A stretch of 64,000 nucleotides of DNA, from NCBI GenBank assembly GCA_026874595.1, contig CM049316.1, positions 39,932,695 to 39,996,694 on the forward strand. Reading direction: 5' to 3'. Position numbers and translations under genes: made by a program. This document shows positions 61,001 to 64,000 of the stretch, piece after piece. Position 1 is the first letter of the stretch. Every line of letters begins with the position of its first letter. The DNA is from Sipunculus nudus. Its lineage: Eukaryota; Annelida; Sipuncula; Golfingiida; Sipunculidae. The notes under the pieces are model-generated. The model was given only the letters and a program-made list of their open reading frames with translations. It was not told the DNA's origin and ran no database searches.

Positions 61001-64000
61001 GATGTGGTGGGTAGCCGTGAGGCGTGTGCATGTGTGGTTGTAATCCCTAATGGTGGTAGTAGTGTGCGTGAGTTTAATCAAGAAGTCCTGGTGATGCAGA
61101 AGTGACAAGTGAATGTGGGAATGTTGTGGGTGGTACTGATGCAGTGGGCCGTAGGTGTGGGGACGTAGTCGTTGGTGGTGAGGCAGTAAGGCTGTACTGT
61201 ACAGATATAATGAAAGTGGGGATATATGGCAAAACCAGAGGTTAAATAGACAAATTAAAGCATTTTATGAGGAGTAATGAATAGAACTACAACAGAACCA
61301 GTGTGAGAGAATGTGTGCAATGGAAGCACGTAAACAATTTATAGTGAATAGAGACAAAAGCAAAACGAAGTGCTGACGAGGTAATTGGAAAAATATACAT
61401 GTCAACCATAAATGAATCGATATATTGTAGATAACAAGGTAAAATACTAGTATCTCATTTGCTACAACATGGCATTATTATCTAGTAAAATCTAATGTTG
61501 AAGGGTAAATACAAGTACAAAGCAGAACTATACATTAACAAGGTAACCTGATGCACTTCAGTAAAATTCAGGGCGTCCACAAGTACTGAGGCAAGTACGA
61601 GCATCCCTTGAACAATAATGCAGACCCACACATTAACGAGGCAAACATAAGTGTTTCCCTTAGCCATTGTTATGTCTTTCTAAAAACGTGAACATGTGTG
61701 TTATTGTAAAGAAAACCTAATGTAAAAACTAATACTACCCAGTCTGGTGTTAGATGGAAAGGTTAAAATATTTACTTTCATACGTTAGATTTAGCAGGTC
61801 GTGTTAATTATTGAATATCTATATAGACATTAATATTCCTCAACCAAAGTTTTTTTCAAAACTTGTCTCCAACGGTAAGTGTTTATGTCTATAATTAGTT
61901 AATTTAGTATTTACTTAGCTGACTAGTAACATCCCTGAAAACATATTACAAATTGGCCCTACGATTGAGTCTTGTTGAAAACTGCACGGACCTTCCATAT
62001 ATTTCGGGTATTACCGTTAAACAATATTCCTGGTATTAAGCAACATCGCCTTAGAAAACACGTGAATTAACACAATAATACAAATCCCAACTCTTTGGCG
62101 AACAACGGTGTTAGACACGGGTGGGTATATGCTCTTCAATAGAAGGTTGGGCACGACAGCTCCTAGTCTTTGTTCGAAAACATTTTGGCCAATATTTTAT
62201 GAACCAAACATATTGATATATGTTATGAACTACATAAACTTCCTTTGAAACTAAACGGTGGTAAATATTTTAATGATGTCTATGTCATTTGACGCCATGG
62301 CTTCACTGGTCAACATAAAGTGAATAACATATCTTGAATACTCATAATCTTAATTAAACATGCACAAGCCAAGGCATAACATACAATTATTTACTGTCTG
62401 AAATGCGAATTGATTACCATGTTAGGTCAATGGATAAGGCTTTGTTTCTTATTTGGCGGTCCTTCTATAAATAACTATTTTATGCCTAAGTTTTTATTTA
62501 TAAATGAATATTTTAACAAATAATGACCTTGTTATGTTAGGTTGAGATGGTTTAGAGGTCATCACGGTCAGTGGTTACGTGATAAGTTCCCGTCGTCCTT
62601 TTTTATTGACGAAGAAAGCATGCAGAATCTGTACAAACCGGATCGGACAGGACAGTCATCACCGACACAGCGCTTGTAGGCAATTCCCGGGCCTGCACAG
62701 TTTATAGTTTTACATGTACGGCTTCTTTGTGCCAGACAGCCACTGCTACACCGCTCCCAAGCGGCCCATTCTCGCCATATCCCAACGCCTATTGCGATAT
62801 AATCATAACATTCAAATACATGTCCCTAATGTGCCCTTATAATAAAATTTATAAAATGATAACGCTTTCGTGGCTAGCAGGAGAGTAAACAGAGAGAGAA
62901 ATAAGAATACTGACAGAAAAGCAGACAAGTAGAAGATAATATGCATACAAATTCAAAACACAAAGCACATTGAACGTCTGTAAAAACATGAGCTATTTTT
63001 TTTCATTACGAGGTTGAAACTGACCCAGGATATCTTCGAGTATTTTGTACATTTTGTACACCTTTATTCTACATATGATGACATCCTTTATCTTTGACTT
63101 TCTTTAAAAAGATAAACCATAACAGCATAAGAAAAATTACATTTCATATAACTTACTTAACAGAAAATCATTTTTAATTTTTTTTAGTAGATTTATCTCC
63201 AAAGTTATAATAATAATAAAACTGCGGAGCCAAAGGAAAATAAAATCATAATTAAAAAATTCAACATTTTTTTCATATATTGTGAAACAAGAAGATTAAA
63301 TGATTCGATATTTTGTTTCAAATCAAATAATATGAAGGTCGGAAATGTAAGCTTCTATGTAAAACAATGTATACGGGCCGATTTGTATTATGGAAATTTA
63401 TGAGACCAGTGGCGTTGAACACATTTATTGTATTTGCTTAAATTTTTAGTCAGACAGAATACTTTCTGTTCTGTTCATGCGATAAAATCTTACGACGCAA
63501 CAATAATAGCAACAATAACCTATACAAAAACAAAGACAATTATTCCATATTTGGTGTACAATTTCTTGTTTTCTTTAATTTGTCATTTTCTAAAAAACAG
63601 AATACGTATTTAGGAATAATCGGTTTCATCTATAACAAAAAACGAACGTGCACACACGTCACAATAAGAATGTTATCTCCCTGGTTAAATGTCTTAATTA
63701 TTTGCGGTTGACTTTTCCTTCATGTGTGGGACTTTTTTCAAGTGCAATGAATTTGAATGTTTTATTATATAAGACCGTTATATATATATCCTTTTTTTAT
63801 TCTGACAGGCGTTTTATTTTTCTTATTAGTGACCTAGAAACCGTAGACTTGAATTAATTATCATAGATCAGATATAAGTACACGCGTCACTCCTACCCTG
63901 TGAACAGGCCTGGTCGTTGCATCTCTCGGTTATCCTGCTGCTCCCTGGACACCCACCAGTCTCCGGACAAATTCTGTCCTTGGCACGTGTTCCTCCTCCA
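38382..64000 (-). CDS. Modular secreted serine protease: TSP1 repeats, MAM, trypsin domain (3' part of gene)
   Basis: Eleven exons on the minus strand were placed from domain content, GT/AG sites and phase. In transcript order: 63897-64000 (cut by the window edge), 62639-62788, 59928-60083, 56605-56748, 53293-53463, 52102-52299, 51252-51410, 48577-48787, 47948-48201, 46718-46863, 38382-38546. All junctions up to the protease domain are phase 1, the usual arrangement for extracellular modules, and no exon contains a stop. The order is at least four TSP1 repeats (matrix or glycan binding), one MAM domain (adhesion) and a C-terminal S1 protease with complete His/Asp/Ser triad. The N terminus, including any signal peptide and more modules, lies beyond 64000. 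The substrate is unknown. Introns hold a DNA transposon and several repeats. Extra small exons could have been missed. Confidence 0.85.
38604..38702. repeat. (AT)n microsatellite
   Basis: About 100 bases of alternating AT with a few ACATGT interruptions, between the last protease acceptor and the transposon. Confidence 0.95.
38823..39600 (+). repeat. Left terminal inverted repeat of the transposon
   Basis: Matches the reverse complement of 45530-46280. Landmarks are GGCCAGAAAGTGAAAACC, ATAAATACTGCAAACACCCT, AAACCGCGGCTAAATTTT, AGCCCAGGTAAAGGAACATG, CTTACCCCTTACCCCTTATT and TCAAGCATTTTCAGGCGAT. Similarity fades after about 39430. The C run at 38850-38867 is longer than in the right copy. Confidence 0.9.
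39618..40115 (+). repeat. Direct repeat of about 290 bp inside the transposon's left side
   Basis: ACTTGAACAAGTG recurs at 39618 and 39908, GCAACTGACC at 39764 and 40061, and ATTACATGAAATATCAGG follows each second anchor. The two diverged units lie between the left TIR and the gene. A subterminal transposase-binding role is possible but only inferred. Confidence 0.7.
40360..42999 (+). CDS. Transposon protein, N-terminal 879 residues: zinc region and putative DDE transposase core
   Basis: The ATG at 40360 is the first after an in-frame TAA at 40351. Residues 5-20 are very basic. Residues 136-197 hold a Cys/His cluster (CLFC, C146, C156, C187, AHYHNSC), probably zinc-binding DNA recognition. 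Residues 476-500 (SWDNFD, TTHVAHG), 645-725 (VTFDLAVVMKAY, GVFH, SGFEDI, GKHYNRAI) and 806-835 (FWLNYMEKV, FSRATRLND) are the strongly structured parts. Asp480, Asp649 and Glu812 are candidate catalytic residues by position only. The frame ends at TGA 42997-42999, but codons after it continue the same protein in the same frame, so this is a single nonsense change. There are no introns. Confidence 0.75.
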   Translation: MAERPMSLRKKKGKKKETSAACPKVTCIVHFPEQRTDQQVRALSQTSFEKIQETVKLRKDSDNVNVKLDAICVHIPVEFNKDIHGAQRKCYQRFTNIGHIKDRKRQCTEQDDEDGPSTSKHKRLSSSAILFRSDQCLFCGKNRIWCKKKSEYLTKCVTETAAKSIQDATEQKHDYVLLRKIPGLDLCAREAHYHNSCRRDYTRKDFRNENKEPDEEASEKLTAHKEAFKYICDYVEKHIINACNVERVTMLKEKYLLYLQEHYPAAYNPNYKTHKLKNKLQKQFENRSKFWAPNYRSELIYSDLLPVGQAVEVAFVMAASEERFLQEAAAVLRRHLLDAKKNAATYQWPPTATQLMASENKPPDVLLNFLSHLICRKSHKDISGKAERVVDSCAQDICYALSRGDWKMTKHVLLGMTLRHMTGSAELITLLNRFGHCQSYSQVMELETAICNKINTHQSLLPRTISAMNNVLHFSWDNFDMSEETPSGAGTTHVAHGIVLQEAMDNTCVDQDVGHLPLEPQKKTKDRSIQYTDTELPPCFVKSRKDPYLTVRHVSVNKSNSLNKCKKSDFAWVLARLHKSYDQSVHGWAGWLSLTGSAEYDGPCSQSTVDYMVPIHRPFTDNATVQQILRISQQATKDVNQKVTIVTFDLAVVMKAYSIMWQNPEEYKDVLVRIGVFHTICSYLGVLGKMMAGSGFEDIIIEAGVCASGSIDQLLRGKHYNRAIRVHKLMYETLERLLLDAFFTKNEDKSSITTSLQGRLEILTKSPCPAGLNDILASDCFKELYQEFCAFKDTIRQGELGKTAAFWLNYMEKVALLLRFSRATRLNDLDLHIASLWDMCPAFFAYNHHNYARYVPVYLLTLLNLSDTHQGAEDLLRKN
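43000..44850 (+). pseudogene. Transposon protein, C-terminal part: FEN1/XPG-like nuclease domain, frame-broken near the end
   Basis: In frame with the upstream part. It begins FSVTRSNVPSS, then DLTIEETINRHAKS, GFSRNPAAYTRW. Counting from the ATG at 43042, Asp246 (YVVDSNAI), Asp283 (VTDTYKENSIK, with ER.RR after it), SHEEADTR (Glu377, Glu378, Asp380), RSPDTDVF (Asp406, Asp408) and GCDTTSAF (Asp464, followed by LTPKK) reproduce the ordered acidic sites of FEN1/XPG nucleases and the helix-turn-helix after them. Such enzymes cut flap or branched DNA. The frame ends at 44610, one base short. The next frame continues HGKSSYTNVNKLRY to 44801, and a third gives an acidic tail DVDDIDINNLVDIIYDD ending TAA 44848-44850. 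Confidence 0.75.
45158..45163 (+). terminator. Possible polyadenylation signal of the transposon gene
   Basis: AATAAA about 310 bases after the last stop, upstream of the right TIR. It is a candidate only, since such hexamers are common in A+T-rich DNA. Confidence 0.3.
45530..46280 (-). repeat. Right terminal inverted repeat of the transposon
   Basis: The inverted partner of 38823-39600. It includes CGCCTGAAAATGCTTGA (about 45719), AAAATAAGGGGTAAGGGGTA (about 45920), CATGTTCTTTTACCTGGGCT, TTAGCCGCGGTTTGT and GGTTTTCACTTTCTGGCCCA. The two ends differ by scattered substitutions and small gaps, so the insertion is not very recent. Confidence 0.9.
46281..46717 (-). other. Rest of the protease intron beside the transposon
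   Basis: A+T-rich, no gene or repeat recognised. Confidence 0.5.
46718..46863 (-). CDS. Protease exon: trypsin domain, Cys168-182 loop
   Basis: 146 nt, phase 1 in, phase 0 out. LREVSLTIVEKYMCNAYYG, then IDGILCAGLETKDRSAYK. It ends immediately before the GDSGG motif. The position of Cys191 in relatives is Tyr here. Acceptor GGCAG, donor AAG|GTTTGT. Confidence 0.9.
46864..47947 (-). other. Protease intron, no other feature
   Basis: A+T-rich sequence. No coding frame with a domain and no clear repeat. Confidence 0.6.
47948..48201 (-). CDS. Protease exon: trypsin domain with catalytic Asp
   Basis: 254 nt, phase 2 in, phase 1 out. GVHQRHEGS, NRINDIVILE (Asp102 in the DIALL-type motif), VQPVCLPT (Cys122, paired with the propeptide Cys) and KSCIVAGWG (Cys136). 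Acceptor TTACAG, donor G|GTCAGT. Confidence 0.92.
48577..48787 (-). CDS. Protease exon: trypsin domain start with catalytic His
   Basis: 211 nt, phase 1 in, phase 2 out. PQPVCGIRNL links to the protease. FSVIGGNES is the mature N terminus, FCGATIISPRHVITAAHC carries Cys42, His57 and Cys58. The residue before VIGG is Ser, not the usual Arg or Lys. Acceptor GTCTAG, donor AG|GTAGGG. Confidence 0.92.
48788..51251 (-). other. Protease intron, no gene
   Basis: Near 50345 the words GAAAGCTAACACGTACACAC and TGCTATCAAGCATTT resemble the end of the TIR-type element found at 14.6 and 18.6 kb, so a short relic of that family may be present. The open frames at 49474-49734 and 49814-50176 lack domains. 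Confidence 0.5.
51252..51410 (-). CDS. Protease exon: MAM domain, part 3
   Basis: 159 nt, phase 1 at both ends. WNKAQIDV, FRIFFAALRGKGPEGDIALD (closing GDIALDDI motif), then SCLGN with the last MAM cysteine. Acceptor ATCCAG, strong donor G|GTGAGT. Confidence 0.92.
51411..52101 (-). other. Protease intron, nothing recognised
   Basis: Single-copy-looking A+T-rich DNA. Confidence 0.6.
52102..52299 (-). CDS. Protease exon: MAM domain, part 2
   Basis: 198 nt, phase 1 at both ends. GMYIFAEALNGEAD, AKLVLHPPV, CMTFWYHMHGEDVADLDVIY and FVWSKRG match the central MAM strands. Acceptor CTTCAG, donor G|GTCAGT. Confidence 0.92.
52300..53292 (-). other. Protease intron, diverged repeated words
   Basis: Words such as TGCTACT.G.CA.TTTTG, GTGTTAC.C and TGTGTC recur with loose spacing of about 140-200 bp, perhaps an old tandem array. 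The 136-codon open frame at 52469-52879 is attributed to it. Confidence 0.4.
53293..53463 (-). CDS. Protease exon: MAM domain, part 1
   Basis: 171 nt, phase 1 at both ends. CDFETDCLKF, then YRWMLKSGPT and TGPATDHTRGT are the opening motifs of MAM (CDFE, W, TGP.xDHT). Acceptor TTTCAG, donor G|GTAGTG. Confidence 0.92.
53464..56604 (-). other. Protease intron with microsatellites
   Basis: A 36-bp duplication (53565-53637, ACATACAATATAGGACACA), (AT)n at 54792-54841 and a CA/TA run at 56500-56536. A possible exon near 55135-55230 was considered and rejected. Confidence 0.6.
54792..54841. repeat. (AT)n microsatellite
   Basis: About 25 AT units in a protease intron. Confidence 0.95.
56605..56748 (-). 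CDS. Protease exon: TSP1 repeat
   Basis: 144 nt, phase 1 at both ends. VWNLWASWQGCSVSCGEG, MRKRTCKTNNCPGSG and YKRCRNDCDC. Acceptor CTGTAG, strong donor T|GTAAGT. Confidence 0.92.
56749..58215 (-). other. Protease intron, (AT)n at 57984-58026
   Basis: Nothing else recognised before the tandem-unit element. Confidence 0.6.
57984..58026. repeat. (AT)n microsatellite
   Basis: About 21 AT units. Confidence 0.95.
58220..59622 (+). mobile_element. TIR element with 155-bp tandem units, copy 2 (left end missing)
   Basis: GTTTCCAAGGACAT-type anchors lie at about 58424, 58669, 58824, 58978, 59138, 59293 and 59446, mostly 153-160 bp apart. Each unit has TCTAGGCCTAATGGATAC, AATTTGTGCCCCATCTGAC, TCAAAATCATGTTTTCGG and AGAATATAGGTCAC. 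The right end (GTGATTGCTATAGCTCAGAT to CAGCTGAGCTAAAAAC, about 59573-59621) equals the right end of the element at 31891. No left end is found. Non-coding. Confidence 0.8.
59928..60083 (-). CDS. Protease exon: TSP1 repeat
   Basis: 156 nt, phase 1 at both ends. WDDWSQWTSCPVSCGTGEQR followed by RTRSC, LCEGP and CQRQSCPS is a textbook TSP1 repeat with the WSQW C-mannosylation motif. Acceptor TTATTAG, donor C|GTATTG. Confidence 0.92.
60230..61210 (+). repeat. G/T-rich degenerate minisatellite
   Basis: Nearly 1 kb with a strong strand bias (few C on the plus strand) built from words such as GTGAGGCGTG, GGATGTAGTGG, GGTGGTGCGGTAATGAGGC and GTGGTAGTGAGGC in units of about 55-65 bp. The minus-strand open frames rich in Thr, His and Pro (for example 60635-61108) arise from the bias. 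It lies in a protease intron. Confidence 0.85.
61211..62638 (-). other. Protease intron, no gene
   Basis: No domain-bearing frame or clear repeat. Confidence 0.6.
62639..62788 (-). CDS. Protease exon: TSP1 repeat
   Basis: 150 nt, phase 1 at both ends. Contains IWREWAAWERCSSGC, RSRTCKTINCAGPG and YKRCVGDDC. The W-x-x-W spacing and six cysteines fit a TSP1 fold. Acceptor CAATAG, donor G|GTTTGT (weak; an earlier GTGATG would shorten it). Confidence 0.85.
62789..63896 (-). other. Protease intron, no gene
   Basis: A+T-rich. Open frames at 63428-63857 have no domain. Confidence 0.6.
63897..64000 (-). CDS. Protease exon: TSP1 repeat, partial
   Basis: The second half of a TSP1 repeat: GGGTRAKDRICPETGGCPGS then ERCNDQACSQ, with the R-x-R/K-x-R-x-C layer and closing cysteines. 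Donor CAGG|GTAGGA, phase 1. The front half (WSxW part) lies past the window edge. Confidence 0.85.

Noticed and set aside
60635-61108. 157-codon minus-strand open frame
   Set aside because: Low-complexity Thr/His/Pro translation of the G/T-rich minisatellite, with no domain.

Overview
This is an A+T-rich stretch of animal nuclear DNA with long introns, many microsatellites and heavy transposon load. The families seen (a CR1/L2-like LINE, an Academ-type DNA transposon with a FEN1/XPG-like nuclease domain, tRNA-derived SINEs, terminal-inverted-repeat elements that carry internal tandem arrays, a somatomedin-B GPCR and a TSP1-MAM-trypsin protease) suggest a lophotrochozoan, most likely a bivalve mollusc. 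The species cannot be named from the sequence alone.

Layout. 1-4.56 kb: a decayed plus-strand LINE (ORF1, endonuclease, reverse transcriptase, 3' end with AATAAA) with an internal 195/196-bp tandem duplication. 4.6-26 kb: gene-poor DNA with microsatellites, two SINE-type repeats, a 48-bp minisatellite, two partial copies of one repeat element (14.2 and 18.6 kb), a roughly 800-bp satellite in four units (18.96-21.63 kb), a solo LTR (22258-22986) and a doubled tRNA-like sequence (23.84-23.99 kb). 26.17-29.74 kb, minus strand: a secretin/adhesion-like GPCR with signal peptide, somatomedin B domain, glycosylation-rich repeat stalk and seven-helix region. It has two frame breaks and two in-frame stops, so it is probably a pseudogene or an allele with errors. 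30.3-37.2 kb: a cluster of elements built of 130-290-bp tandem units, one with a SINE nested in it.

38.4-64.0 kb, minus strand: the 3' part of a multi-exon gene for a modular secreted serine protease. Eleven exons can be placed with consensus splice sites and consistent phases: at least four TSP1 repeats, one MAM domain (three exons), then a trypsin-fold S1 domain (four exons). The His/Asp/Ser triad is intact, but the activation site and one disulfide are unusual. Its last intron (38547-46717) holds a nearly complete 7.46-kb Academ-like transposon (38823-46280) with inverted repeats of 600-800 bp and an intronless plus-strand gene. That gene is interrupted by one TGA and about two frame breaks, and its C-terminal part has the acidic residues expected of a FEN1/XPG-type nuclease. 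Another protease intron holds a second copy of the 155-bp tandem-unit element (58.2-59.6 kb), and another holds a G/T-rich minisatellite (60.2-61.2 kb).

The host genes show no shared pathway. Both encode extracellular or membrane proteins with cysteine-rich modules. Most of the rest is transposon-derived, and the most interesting object is the XPG-nuclease transposon.
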